Of a stretch of 64,000 bases of DNA, positions 43,590 to 54,994 are shown in pieces. The first letter of the stretch is position 1; each line of letters opens with the position of its first letter. Source of the stretch: Gerris lacustris (lineage: Eukaryota; Arthropoda; Insecta; Hemiptera; Gerridae); contig OX578278.1 in the NCBI GenBank assembly GCA_951217055.1, forward strand, positions 19,411,605 through 19,475,604, written 5' to 3'. The position numbers and the translations under genes are program-made. The notes under the pieces were generated by a model, which saw only the letters and a program-made list of their open reading frames with translations, was not told where the DNA came from and made no database searches.

Positions 43590-44690
43590 GTACTTTCCGA
43601 GAAGTGGAAAGTTATCGCAGGAGAGTTCTCTTAGTTCAGTTTATTATCAGGTGGACACGAAACCTTATCACTCTCAGATAATAACTCACAGAATACCAAA
43701 GGTTTGATTTGTTTGCAAAACTTCTCTCGAGTCAACAATTTAAAAATTTAGCCACCAGAGGGATAGAAGCCATTGATTTAGGTATACGAGGAGAAAGAAA
43801 TATTGTAGAACATTATCGTTAACATTATAGGGATAACGGTGGGTAGAAGAAATCGTTTCTGGAAGAGAAGTCCAATGAAACTTCATAGTTTAAGAAACCA
43901 GGCAAATATGTTTAAATGTATTTTATAAAATAGTTAATTTTTATAATATGCATGCTATTATATAAAAAGGTACTACCATGCCACATATTAATGACCCACA
44001 GCAAAAAGTAATAAATAATATTTTAACGCATGCTGCGGGTCATCGAATTCCTGACTCAGAGAATGTGGAGGCACTGTAAACATCCTTCCGATGAATCCAA
44101 GGATTGACCCAGATGCATTTCTTCTGTAATCTTCTCTTTGTAGAAATCAACATAACTATTACAGCAGCATCGGCAGCAACCACTATCCTGCAATATGACC
44201 ACATGGAGCCTATAGACTAACTCTCTGAATAATAATGTGTTGACACCACTATTAGAGTAAGTTTAAAGATTAGCTAGCACTATGCTATGACAGTGGTTCC
44301 CAAATGCTAGTTAGTGCCCCAGCAAATGAATTGAATCATCGGGGACCCTGAACGAACATGTGTTTAAATTAAAACTATACCTTCACTTATTGCCACCAGT
44401 GTTTTTAATGGTTATACCCAATTAAAAGGGAAAAAACAAGAAAATAATAGTAGAGAAAAATAAATTCCAAAGTTTCTCTAAATACAAACAAGTTAGCAAT
44501 TAGTACATTGAGTATGTCTTCATTGAGATAGATCATTAGGAATAATTAGTTACTATAAACGTATTATGTCCAGTGACTAATCCTGTTCAGTGTGAAAGAT
44601 GCGAAGTCTATCTTTTTTTCTCTAAAATGTATTTGATAATGGGTCGCAGCTTGGAGACCTTTACAGCGAAATCACACGTGGATAAGTATA
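43590..44690. other. Intergenic sequence, nothing recognised
   Basis: No gene, RNA or repeat end was recognised. Confidence 0.4.
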
Positions 44691-44837
44691 GCTGGTCTCG
44701 GGTTGCCTCACGACCAGGAGATTGGGAGACTGAGTGATTCAAGTCGGCCGTCATCCTCTCACAACCACGACTCGAGTTGCGCGTATAACTACTTGTCTAA
44801 GATTTGATACGAAAGTAAAGTCAGTTTTCACAGGCAA

Positions 44838-45363
44838 TAGGCCGGGTGTTTACACCTTCCCGAACAATATCTAGGGATTCTAGTAGCGATGAGGACATCG
44901 TTGTCCAGTATTATTGTTAACGTCGGTAAAGAAGTAGAAAAGTGAGATCGTCTATGGTGCATCCTTACATTGAAATGAATACCAATTGTAGATTATTTGT
45001 TGCTGCAAAAGAATTCCAGAAATCATCGGATTCAAAATTCCTCCAAGCCTGTAATTATACAGCACAGCAAACTTCTCCACATCCACCACGAAGTTTAAAA
45101 TTAAATACTCGTTCACTCATTGCGACACGTAGTTAAACAAGCCAAGTTTGAAAGAAAACTGAGAGACTACGAGACTAGGAGACCAGCATGCAGATGAGTC
45201 ACCTGGTTTCCGAGTTGCAGCGTCTCAGAGTCACCGGTACTGGAGTACTCGTATACTCGTCTGAGTACCGCCACCTAATTACACATGCTGAGTCTCTTGA
45301 TGGTCACCAAGTCTCCTGGTGTAAAGGATATTTGCGTATCCCCATGTGAATAGGGCCTGAGGC
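44838..45363. mobile_element. Possible TIR element, GGCC..TTCACA-type ends
   Basis: The left AGGCCGGGTGTTTACACCTT and the complement of the right AGGCCCTATTCACATGGGGA are only loosely similar. The right end resembles that of the Harbinger-like remnant at 36.3-37.1 kb (GGCTCTATTCACACGGTGAT), so it may belong to the same group. Internal frames are not supported. Confidence 0.35.
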
Positions 45364-45512
45364 GATTTCGACATTTATTTTTCATGAAACATAGTGTTGA
45401 AAAAGCTATTCACGTGTGTAGGTTGTACAAAATGGTGTTAAATGTTTTAACGCTTTCAGAGATTCAACAGGTTTTTAACAGGTTAAATCAGTAAGTTGAC
45501 AAATTTAGCCCT

Positions 45513-45722
45513 TCAATGTCCAATGTCGCTTGTGCTGGTGAATGGATTTATAATCCAACTGTTTTTTGGGTCTGGCTCTGGAAAATACTCTCCTAGTAAG
45601 ACTGCGAAGGTCTTAAGATGTGCTGATATTACAAATTTCAATTTTTCAGATAACTCCTCAAACTTATTTCTATCATCCAATCGCGGACCTGACCTTTTGG
45701 AAACCATTGCTCCAGGAGATAA
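45513..45722 (-). pseudogene. hAT (ZBED/SCAND3-like) transposase fragment
   Basis: The minus-strand frame reads LSPGAMVSKRSGPRLDDRNK, then FEELSEKLKFVISAHLKTF, then YFPEPDPKNSWIINPFTSTS. An 'L...YFPE.....W..NPF' segment is characteristic of the region before the dimerisation part in ZBED5/SCAND3-type hAT transposases. It is cut off by a stop soon after NPFTSTSDIGH. The plus-strand frame across the same bases is a shadow. No BED finger or hAT dimerisation block is present nearby, so this is a dead scrap. Confidence 0.45.
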
Positions 45723-45769
45723 TTCACTTATAAATCGACTCTAAAGTGCATCAATTTCTGAGAGTAGCT

Positions 45770-46900
45770 CTTGAGAATTACACTCCCTAATTATCTCATG
45801 TAGACATCAACCTTTTATACATTTAAATATTATACTAAACTAAACTAAATAAAAATACTACACAAAAGGTTTTTATATACTGTTCAGTCAAAATTGTATA
45901 AATCTACAAAAACAAATTTAGTATATTAGTAGTTCGAACAACAAATCAAGTTTTTGGTTGAATTTAACAATTTTCAGACTTCATGTACTTATAAAGCTGA
46001 GTTATAACATATCTTATCTTGAGTTATCAGCTTAGGACTTTACAGCTCCAGTCCCTCCTCTTTTTGTTCCAACAACACAAACTATTGCACGTTAACTTTT
46101 CGGCATCCAAACTTCCCATCTAATGATTTCATAATATAATATTCTAAATTTAACTAAATAAAACATTTCCTTCAAACAATTAGGGTTTATTGGCATTACC
46201 GTGTCATTGTACACCCCAACATCATTTCAGGTGACAGGTTGTTGTCTAACTGCTCTTGTAGTTATACTCTAAATGAGCGCTGATCAGTTGAGCAGTAGCC
46301 TAAATGAACATCTGTACAAATTTTCTTAACTCTATGCATTTTTCGTTCAATTTGTCTATAACATACCAATACTAGATACTATATATATTTGATGTCAATG
46401 TAGTGTTTAGTTAATAAGTTGGACCTTTTAAAAACAAACAGACAGTCACGATATTATTATTGAACGACAACAAAACGATTTAAACTCAAACGCGAAATTT
46501 CCATGTCAATCAATTTATAAATTTATATAAAGGGCATAAAATAACTTTTGAAAAGTGGAATAAACAATTCTCTAATTAAATTTATACAAAATTGCTCAAG
46601 AGAAAGAGAGAGAGATTTTATTAAAACAAATCGCTAAAATCAGAAATAAAACTCAAGACTATTGTATATTCAAATGGAGGAAATCAAAGGCTGAGGAAAC
46701 GAAGGGAAACGAAATACTCTCCAATTACTTCCAACTCAAACAACCTTCAAAACACAACATGTTAAATTCAAGTCGACTTTTCCACTAGACCAATTAAATA
46801 TCATCCACTGTAGATCGATATCTAAGGTAATAAGAGCTTTATACAATTATTTGTTTGGAAATATATATAAAATCTTTTTTAGTGATGAAGATATATTTGT
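45770..46900. other. Intergenic sequence, nothing recognised
   Basis: AT-rich, with no gene or repeat end recognised. Confidence 0.4.
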
Positions 46901-46924
46901 CAGAGTTTTTTAAGTGAAACTTTT

Positions 46925-47000
46925 TTAGCCGCGGTAGAGCAAATTTTCTTGACCGAAATCGACGTCGGGAAACGAAGTTCGCGTTTCGAGACTCGTCCAA
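46925..47000 (+). repeat. tRNA-like SINE head (plus strand)
   Basis: AGCCGCGGTAGAGCAAATTT resembles a tRNA D-arm/A-box (GCGGTAGAGCA). About 60 bp later TTTCGAGACTCGTCC sits where a T-arm/B-box would be. The cloverleaf is too decayed for a functional tRNA. The last 14 bases recur in reverse at 47112-47126. Confidence 0.45.
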
Positions 47001-47104
47001 GTGAAACATTTTTATGTAAAATTAACGAAATTGCAAGTTTTTGTTTTAAGACTCGCCTGTGAAAATATTTTAGACTGCCAGTTGATTTACCTGTAAAAAA
47101 TATC

Positions 47105-47182
47105 CCCTCTGGACGAGTCTCGAACCCCCGACCTCTGGATTGAGAGTTTGAGGTGATAACCACATTGCCACTGAAGTAGTTT
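47105..47182 (-). repeat. tRNA-like SINE head (minus strand)
   Basis: On the minus strand TTCAGTGGCAATGTGGTTAT is A-box-like, CTCTCAATCCAGAGG could form an anticodon stem, and GGGGGTTCGAGACTCGTCC is a good T-arm/B-box. No acceptor stem closes, so I read it as a tRNA-derived SINE or pseudogene. Confidence 0.5.
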
Positions 47183-47649
47183 ATTATAACAATTATTATA
47201 CTATAATATATTAATGTTGTTTTCATGTTTTTATTCGCTAACATTTTATGAAAATATTTTATTAATTAAAATTATGTTTGTTTGAGAGGTTATCTGACTG
47301 TGGCGGCATTGTAAACTCTTGTTTATAAATATGTATGCTGCGTATTTTAAATGATTTATATAAAAATACCACACTTAAATAAGGGTTATTGTGTTTATTC
47401 GAATGTGCTAAATTCAAACGAAATACTAATTTTCTCCATTTCATGGAAAAACATTGAATCATGGATATGTTTTTGGGCATTGAACCCACATATCGACATT
47501 TCAGCGTTCTTCCATGAAGTGGAGAAAATCAGTATACATTTGTCTCAATGATATAGTTGATGAATCTTAAGGAGAGAAGATGAAAGATTAATCCATTTTG
47601 ATTACGATTTGGTCCGCTAGGAGCTCTGATATAATTTTATACAAAATAT

Positions 47650-47895
47650 AGAACTTCTATTTGCGAAATATAGTACTACAACGAATGCAAGTGAAAACCA
47701 ATCTGACTCCTATTATATTTTAACTTCCTGGCACGATATTTAATAGCGTTACATTTTGTATGTCGTTTATTGAAACTTCAACCCACCTAACGTCAAAATA
47801 TTGTACTATAAATGAAAACCTACCAACCTCCTGTTAAATCCTAACTTCCTGGAACGATATTTCAAAGCGTCACATTGTTCATGTCGTTTATAGAG
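47650..47895 (+). repeat. Tandem duplication, 121-bp period
   Basis: Two diverged units share TAGTACTA/TTGTACTA, CTAACTTCCTGG(C/A)ACGATATTT and GTCACATT/GTTACATT, ending ATGTCGTTTAT. TAACTTCCTGG falls at 47721 and 47842. Confidence 0.8.
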
Positions 47896-48059
47896 TGAAA
47901 GAATTTTTTTCTGTCCTCAAGAGCTAAAACATATCCATGTTAAAAAATAAAAAATCTTTAGCATTCAACGATAACACTGTTGTGCAAAAAAAAAGTATCA
48001 GAATGAAAATGTCCTTTTCTGAAGTACTTTTGTGTGCTGAAGTTAAAATTTCTCCTATA

Positions 48060-48255
48060 CGTACTGTTTTCCCGGAAAATGCAACTAAAATTCGGAAAAA
48101 TAGTGTTTGGGGGGGGGGGGGGGTTTAGACCCAATTTGTTTTGCCTTGGGGGTTTTCCCAACGCAAACATAATGTTTGACGTGTATGGCTTAAATTTGCC
48201 CAACATCAGGTTTGCGCAAAATGTTTGATCGTGTATGGGGGCCTTAAGATTCTCA
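48060..48255. repeat. Probable MITE end with G-run
   Basis: It has a run of about 14 G near 48108-48123, followed by CCCAACGCAAACATAATGTT and GTTTGCGCAAAATGTTTGAT, ending GTGTATGGGGGCCTTAA. Repeated GTGTATGG words suggest a TIR element, but I cannot define the left end. Frames on both strands are shadows. Confidence 0.35.
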
Positions 48256-48284
48256 ACGCCCCATCTCATAAGTCGAGCGAAATT

Positions 48285-49400
48285 TTGGCATCAATAATAA
48301 TAAACTTATCAACTGAAAATAACCATAATAATCAATAATTAACTAATAGTAACCAATATTAATCAGTAATGATTAATAAACTGATAGTAATCAATAATAC
48401 AATAGCGTAGCTTTTTGCGCCCATTTTTTAAAGCCGACGTATGGCAGCAGAAACATAATTAGGAATGATGTTTCTTAGGAAAATGTTTACAAAGCAATTG
48501 TTTCTAAACATTGTCCCATAACTTGTTTCAAAACTTTTGTTTGGGAACATTTACTCTTGTGACACAAATTTGCAAGCAATAATGTTTCGAAACACTTACA
48601 TACTAGGAAGAAAGTGGGAGCCATTGCTTATTGTTCACAGACAGTATGGCAGAAATAAGCAGAGCTGGTTTAGGAACATATTTCTAAAAGTGAAAACACT
48701 TGTGTTTCGGAAAATTTCCGCAATGTTCCTAAACATCTTCTGATCTTTACCGCTTTTAAAGTGAAACAAGAAACACGTTGATAAACATCGATTTTCTGTT
48801 ACGTAACCTTGTTTCTCAACAATTGTTTCTAAAAGAAAAATTGTTTCTAAATAATGTTTATTAAAATGTTTTATTTCCAGTGTAAACGAGCATAATAAGT
48901 GTAGGTCTAGATCTTCCAAATTAGTAAATCTCTAAATGATTAAAAAAATCTTTTTCGAGGTCTCATCTGAAAGACCTAGACTAATATAATTAATAATAAA
49001 ACTGATAATTACTATAGTAACAATCAATAATAAACAGCAATATTCAATCAATATTCAATATAAACAGAAAATAACTTTTAATTTAAATCAAATTATAATT
49101 ATTATTAACTACGGGAAACAGACAGTGAAAAATACACTCCAGCGCCGGGATTTGAACCACGGGCCTCTATATAGTTAATAATAATTATAATTTGATTTAA
49201 ATTAAAATTTAACTTTCGGTAGTATGAAAACTACCAAAAACTTAAAAAAAATTGAATTTAGAAAATAACTTGTAATAAACAATAATAAACTGATAATAAC
49301 TAGTAATAATCAATTATACTGATAATAACCTATAATTAACAATTAACAAAGAACCTGATAATAACTAGGTTTAGGTTATTAGTAAGAATAATTTTTATTC
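48285..49400. repeat. Low-complexity region rich in AATAAACTGATAATAA and GTTTCTAA words
   Basis: 48285-48400 and 49000-49375 carry imperfect runs of AATAAACTGATA/AATCAATAAT. 48440-48870 repeats GTTTCTAAA, TGTTTC and GGAACAT many times in both orientations and ends near CCAGTGTAAACGAGC, which may be a decayed TIR element. No gene is supported. Confidence 0.5.
49078..49205. repeat. Perfect 34-bp inverted repeat around a tRNA-like T-arm
   Basis: The arms 49078-49111 and 49172-49205 are exact reverse complements over 34 bp and AT-rich. The 60-bp spacer contains, on the minus strand, GTGGTTCAAATCCCGGCGC, a good tRNA T-arm and B-box. No matching D-arm is present. Confidence 0.85.
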
Positions 49401-49645
49401 AATCAATACTAAATCTAAATGAACAAGTTAAAGATAATATTAGGTAGAAATAAGTAGGTAAAGTCTTGTTTGAATTCAGCCTGTTGTTGAATCGATTAGG
49501 TAACACGATGCACCAAGTTAGTTATAAAAGCGAAACGTCAACTACATTTATCGGGACTCCATCTTTGAATATACTGAAACCATGAAGTTTATTCTGACTA
49601 AGTGTAGTCTCAGTCTTTTATTATAAAGTAAAACTCTATTTTTTT

Positions 49646-50385
49646 ACTACGTTTTTATTAGCTTGCTTTCTTGTTTGTTTGTTTGTCCAGTACAAATCTT
49701 GCAATCGATTTTTAACTGACTTCCCGAGTAACTAAACATTTGAAACTTAGCTAGACTAGAAAACTAGACACTTAGAATAGCTCAGAACACGATGACAATG
49801 CACTATTTTAATACTTTTAGCTATCTTTAAGCAGAATTTAATTAGTTTTCAGCAAATTTTGCTGCATGGAAAGTTAGTTCGGAAAAGATCCGCTAGTTAT
49901 TTTATTTGTTTTGACATATCCCATAGTATTTACAATCTTAATTTTGACGGGTTTCAAATTTGTGATTTTTTATTAAGAGGTAAACATTGAATGACAGCGA
50001 AAAGTAAAGAAATAAATAAATTAATTGACGTGTGACACCCAGATTTGTTTACACTTGTGTTCTAGGTATAGGTTTAATTTTTCTGCATCTGTACTTCTTT
50101 ACTTGTACACATTTTTCTTCTCTTACTGTCCCTACACAGGGGCATATCAATGGCACGGTTTAGATTCGGTGTTGATGAGATCCGTTGTTCAAAGATTTGT
50201 CCTTTTATAGGTTTAAGATCAGCTCTCTAGATGGTTGACATTATTATGTGAAGTAAATAAATTCAGAACTATGTATTTTTTTTTCACTAACATTATATAT
50301 AACAATGACAATTATATCATCAACATTACATATGATTCAACAGAAAAATTTAAAAACGTAGTATATAAAAAGTTCTTTTTATCTT
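49646..50385 (+). repeat. Repeat family R, copy 4 (long subfamily)
   Basis: It runs from ACTACGTTTTTATTAGC to AGTTCTTTTTATCTT. In place of the TATCGATTATATTATTT block it has about 130 bp starting near GACGTGTGACACCCAG and ending near GGGGCATATCAATGG, shared only with copy 5. The 61-codon frame inside recurs decayed in copy 5 and is not convincing as coding. Confidence 0.85.
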
Positions 50386-50604
50386 GTAATTATTCGATAA
50401 TACAGTACTGATTATGCTTTCTCTTTATAATGACAGCTTCTTTAATTATATGATCTTGTTCTTTTGATTTTAACAGAGAACGTTGATTCTACACATCAGA
50501 TTTAAGTTCAGTTTTGTTTGTTTCTGGAAAATAGTTTTAGAGAAAGAAGTTTATTAATGTTGGAGTAATTTATACTTATACTTGGTCTCAAAGTATAGTT
50601 ATAG

Positions 50605-51707
50605 CAGGGGCGGATTTAGCATCAAGTTTGGGTGGGGGTCACTACCGGGGGGGGGGGGGGGGGGGGGGGGGTCCAGGCATACCCCCAGGAGCGCAAGAGG
50701 GAGCTCTCCTCAGGGTTTATTTTTTTTTAATTTCACCATCTTAAAAACACGTTTTTACGGATTTCTAAGCCTAAAATTTTCATTTTTATAATGTTACAAC
50801 ACACAAATGGAACACTTTTAAAAAATTAAAATAATTCTAAGACAATTTTTAAGCATGGGGAATAGATTACTGCCTGGCAATTTGAAATTTAAAAGAATTT
50901 TATATCATAATGAAAATATGAAATTAATTTATTGGTAAAGGTTTACTTACAGTATCTTAGGGGCTTACTAAATAAGTTATTAAATATAGGTACTATGTTG
51001 GGGTGCTCATTTGGGCGTATCAGTGTCGTGTAAGAAAATAATTTATAATTAATAAACACATTATCAAATTTATTAAATTATGAGAGGGGGGAAATCAAGA
51101 AAAGAAGTACATAGTATACATTAGTTTAATTTAGAAGGGGGGTCCGGGGCCTCCCCCGGAAAATTTTAAAATATGACCTCTCTAAACAGCGTTTTTATGC
51201 ATCTCTGAGGTGAACTTTGATTTTAATACTTTGTCATCAAATAAATTAAACTTATGGTGTAATTCGCTGGCACAAAAGTATGAATACCAAGTATTTTTAA
51301 AATAATTTTAATACCTACTTAAAAATAGTATTTGTAAAAAAAAAGTTGTGCACATAATCATTGTAGATTAAATAGATCATTCAACAGCCATTATGCAATA
51401 TTACTTAAAATCTATAGTTAACTATGCCATTTAATCAATAGTTAAGAAAAATATGTTTTATTAGGGTGGCCATAATATAAAGTTTAGTCCAAAACGGGGC
51501 ATTGGATTTTGGGGGGAGATACAGATGCAAATACAGTTATCTTACATAGTTGTTAGTGCAAAATAAAGAGAAATATTAAATTATATTTAATTTTTAAGTG
51601 TGTAAAAAACAATTAACACAAACCCTTGCCAACGCTTCTTTGTAACATATCCAACAATTTGAGGGGGGGTCATGACCCCTGTGACCCCCCCTCTAAATCC
51701 GCCACTG
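50605..51707. mobile_element. Non-autonomous hAT-type element with 8-bp TSD
   Basis: The left CAGGGGCGGATTTAG and the complement of the right CAGTGGCGGATTTAG differ at one base in 15. Perfect 8-bp duplications, AGTTATAG, lie at 50597-50604 and 51708-51715. It is 1,103 bp long and has no transposase frame. A G-run of about 25 lies near 50648-50671, and the GGGG...CCCC phrases near both ends are typical of this hAT group. Phrases such as AACACGTTTTTACG and AACAGCGTTTTTATG recur inside. Confidence 0.93.
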
Positions 51708-51819
51708 AGTTATAGTTGTAGGTGTTGTGAGAAGGTCTACTTTATTCATTGCCTTTAGTTGAGAATAATTATTATTATTTAGATGAAGGTTTGTTTTGCC
51801 TTGTGTTTAGACGTGGAGT

Positions 51820-52290
51820 CGTTAGTGGGTAGCGTATTGCTCAAGTGAATTAGAGGGAGTCTGCGAGTGGTATAGTGGACATGATTCTGTGGATGTTCTC
51901 CCCTAGCGAGAAGCTTAGAAACCTTGCCGAGTTGGCTGCTAGAGGTCAGGTGTGTCTGTGACGCAACTCAAGCAACTCCTTTAGTTCCTATGGAAATCCG
52001 CTAGACTGCACTACTTGTTCCTCTTTGAGAACGATATTTTAACGGCTGTTCTCTATCCCCTCTTTTCTTCCCTTCTCTGATCGTACTGTACCGATATCCA
52101 GGCTAGAGACACAAACATTCCCGTTCCGAAGCCGTAGCCCGTAGCCCGGCCGGCGGGAAGAATCAATCCATTAACAGTACCCTTCCTCGTCTTCTAGCGG
52201 GTCTCGCGTTAGACGGAATCCACGAACAACGGTTACTACCTCGGTACCGTGATAAAAACCTTTGAAATAAAGAATAATTCATTGAAGAAG
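51820..52290. other. GC-rich island, possible first exon, promoter or solo LTR
   Basis: About 450 bp of markedly higher GC and CpG, with CCGTAGCCCGGCCGGCGGGA near 52137 and GGGTCTCGCGTTAGACGGAA near 52199, ends at AATAAAGAATAATTC near 52267. No long frame is open. A 5' exon with promoter, a noncoding RNA or a solo LTR with poly(A) signal would all fit. I cannot choose between them. Confidence 0.35.
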
Positions 52291-52299
52291 GGGAAAGCG

Positions 52300-53370
52300 T
52301 TTCTACCAGTATTGACTAAATAACAACCGAAGCATTAAGTCATTAATATATTAGTGACAAAAAGCACTATCTGAAATAGAGTAAGATAAATGTTACTAAA
52401 ACACATAATATAGTTAGTCAAAAATTATTCCAATTTCCCAGATATATATTAATAATAAAATTATTATTGTGCTTATAAAAAGTTAAAAACTAAAAAAAGA
52501 CATTTTAACAAGATTTACGTACTAGGATGATAAGACCAAGCTGCTCAAAACCTTAAAAAAATAATACAAAGCTAATAGATAATACAAAAGCAATAAATAA
52601 TTAACAAATATATTCTAAAAGCATGCTTAAATATAAGAATTCATATACTACAAATATCCAGCACGAGTTTCAATCTAGTATTTAATTATTTTTTTTATAA
52701 ATAATTGATTGCGTCATAATTTGTAACGCTTTATTGTTTTAATTGTATCTAACTATTAAACAGTGTGAGCAGGGTCAAAAAACGAATAAAGTCTTTAACG
52801 AGATCGCAATTCAAACTAATGAGATAATTATACAACTATATAAATAAATATAGTACTAGAATCAAGTCAATATTAGAGACGATAGTCCAATAGGAGCTTG
52901 GGTTATCGTTATCACACATAACATAACTGCAATCACTTTACAGATAGATAGATAACCACAGGAATGTATAATGGTTCTCGTTTTGACTACGGACCCTAAA
53001 AAAGACGTCAGAATTTTTTTACCCTAAAAATACAAAAGATAAATAGTAGTTCTGTCAGCTAATGTTACTAATTTAACCAAAGTTTTGTAATCAGCTTAAA
53101 AATTGGAAGAATATACTTAATTTTCACGTGATCTATTTCTTATGTTCCGTCGTACCTAGATATTTCTAGTTAGCCCAATTCTCTTTCTGTTCCTCGTCTG
53201 TTACCTTCTTAGTTCACGTTTACTATCGCGATATCGAGGAAAGAAATTAAGGTTCGTTATGATTCCGGTGAAAAGATAAGTGATTCTACTTGCAAAACGC
53301 TACAGTAAAAGTTATAACACGTTATTTTATTGGATAAAAGACAAACTGATTATACTATTAGATGATTTGA
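52300..53370. other. Intergenic sequence, nothing recognised
   Basis: Near 52990-53015 GGACCCTAAAAAAGACGTCAG resembles, in reverse, the start of the 94-bp minisatellite at 41.4 kb. No gene was recognised. Confidence 0.4.
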
Positions 53371-53374
53371 TAAT

Positions 53375-53440
53375 AGATTTTGAAAAGAGAGCAGAGAAGA
53401 CTAATATCAATTAGTCTTCTCTGCTCTCTTTTTAAAATCT
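53375..53440. repeat. 66-bp near-perfect hairpin, 31-bp stem
   Basis: 53375-53405 and 53410-53440 pair over 31 bp with one mismatch and a 4-base ATCA loop. The stem contains AGAGAGCAGAGAAGAC. The size and near perfection would suit an RNA hairpin or a tiny palindromic insertion. There is no evidence of transcription. Confidence 0.85.
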
Positions 53441-53714
53441 AATCTTGTTAATCCTCTGCCGGCAAGACGTCGCCTTATATCTTAATGAAGACTCAATATT
53501 CCAACAATATCCATGTAGACTGCCCAAATTTGTCGTCTGAACAAATTGGTAAAAAACGCAAACGTAAGATTTTTTCTATGAAACCGGGTGCGTCTTATAT
53601 TCGATGCATTAATGTTTTTACCAGGTTTTTGGTTCGAAAATCGGAATGCGCCTTATATTAGAAGCTGTATGGTATATTATCTTGGGACCTGTTTTTTTTA
53701 TTACGAATAATTAA

Positions 53715-54465
53715 AAGATAAAAATAACTTTTTATATACTACGTTTTTAAATTTTCTGTTGAATCATATGTAATGTTGATATTGTTATTGTCATTGTTAT
53801 AATATAATGTTAGTGAAAAAAAAAAATACATAGTTCCAAATTTATTTACTTCACATAATAATGAAGACCATCTGCTGATCTTACACCTATAAAAGGACAA
53901 ATCTTTGTACAACGGATCTCACCAACACCGTATCTAAACCGTTTCATTGATATGCCCCCGTTTAGGGTCAGTATAAGTATAAGAGAAGAAAAATGAAAAG
54001 AAGTAAAAAAGTAAAAAAAAGAAAAAAAGTAAAGAAGTACAGATGCAGAAAAATTAAACCGATACCTAGGACACAAGTGTAAACAAACCTGGGTGTCACA
54101 CGTCAATTAATTTATTTCTTTATTTACTTTTCGCTGTCATTCAATGTTTACCTCTTAATATAAATCACAAATTTGAAACCCGTCAAAATAAAGATTGTAA
54201 ATACTATGGGATATTTCAAAACAAATAAAATAACTTTTTTACGGATTTTTTCCGAACTAACTTTCCATATAGCAAAATTTGCTGAAAACTAATTAAATTC
54301 TGCTGAAAGATGACTAAAAGTATTAAAATAATGAATTGTCATTGTGTTCTGAGCTATTCTAAAAGTTTCAAATGTTTAGCTACTCGGGAAGTTGGTTAAA
54401 AATCGATTGCAAGATTTGTACTGGACAAACAAACAAACAAGAAAACAAGCTAATAAAAACGTAGT
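53715..54465 (-). repeat. Repeat family R, copy 5 (long subfamily)
   Basis: Mirror-image partner of copy 4, 3.3 kb away, with the same ~130-bp subfamily segment here interrupted by an A/G-rich run near 53985-54040. Ends are AAGATAAAAATAACTTT and CTAATAAAAACGTAGT. The 86-codon frame is a repeat translation. Confidence 0.85.
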
Positions 54466-54687
54466 AAAAATTTATTTAATTTTTTTTAAGACCCAACAAT
54501 TTTTCTAATATATGAATTCATTAATGGTTAAGGAATAAAAATAATTCGAATAATAAAAAAATAATGGTGAATAATTTGAATGGGATAAAAATAAAGAGAT
54601 GTGCCAACAAACTTTCTTTGAATAAATTTTATTGGTGATTTTCGCTATACAGGTGAATTTTCTTAGATCCCATTTTAGAAGTGGAAC

Positions 54688-54993
54688 TTAGCAGAAAAAC
54701 TTTTGATTCACTTGAATACATAAGTGTGAAAAAAAAACATTCTGGTAATTGACATTAATAAAAAATACAGAAATATCGCGGATTCTGAGGCTGCACTGTA
54801 CGTTGTGGTGTTGCTGAAATGGCGTTGCAGACACTTTGTAAACTTTCTGATTCACAAAAAAATTGTAGTCATTTTTCAGTCCAAGAATTAAATGGCATTC
54901 ATCCGGAGCTCTTAAATTTTGTGAACCCACAAACATGCTTAAAATCGAATCACCGCTAACATAAGTCTTTCTCTTCGTAAATGAGAAAGAGTT
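54688..54993 (-). other. Unassigned open frame on minus strand
   Basis: The frame is open from about 54993 to a stop near 54688. The segment FVGSQNLRAPDECHLILGL followed by KNDYNFFVNQKVYKVSATPF looks more protein-like than most frames here, but then turns into simple sequence. The ATG at 54936 is internal to the open stretch. I do not recognise a family. It could be an exon or a transposon relic. Confidence 0.25.
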
Positions 54994-54994
54994 T

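Noticed and set aside
47105..47182. Functional tRNA gene
   Set aside because: The T-arm is good, but the acceptor stem does not close and the D-arm is irregular.
48060..48269. Overlapping frames with Gly/Pro runs on both strands
   Set aside because: They arise from the G-run of a MITE-like piece and show no domain.
50648..50672. Long G-run as a quadruplex regulatory element
   Set aside because: It lies at the subterminal part of a hAT element, where G-runs are common. The length is unreliable from sequence alone.
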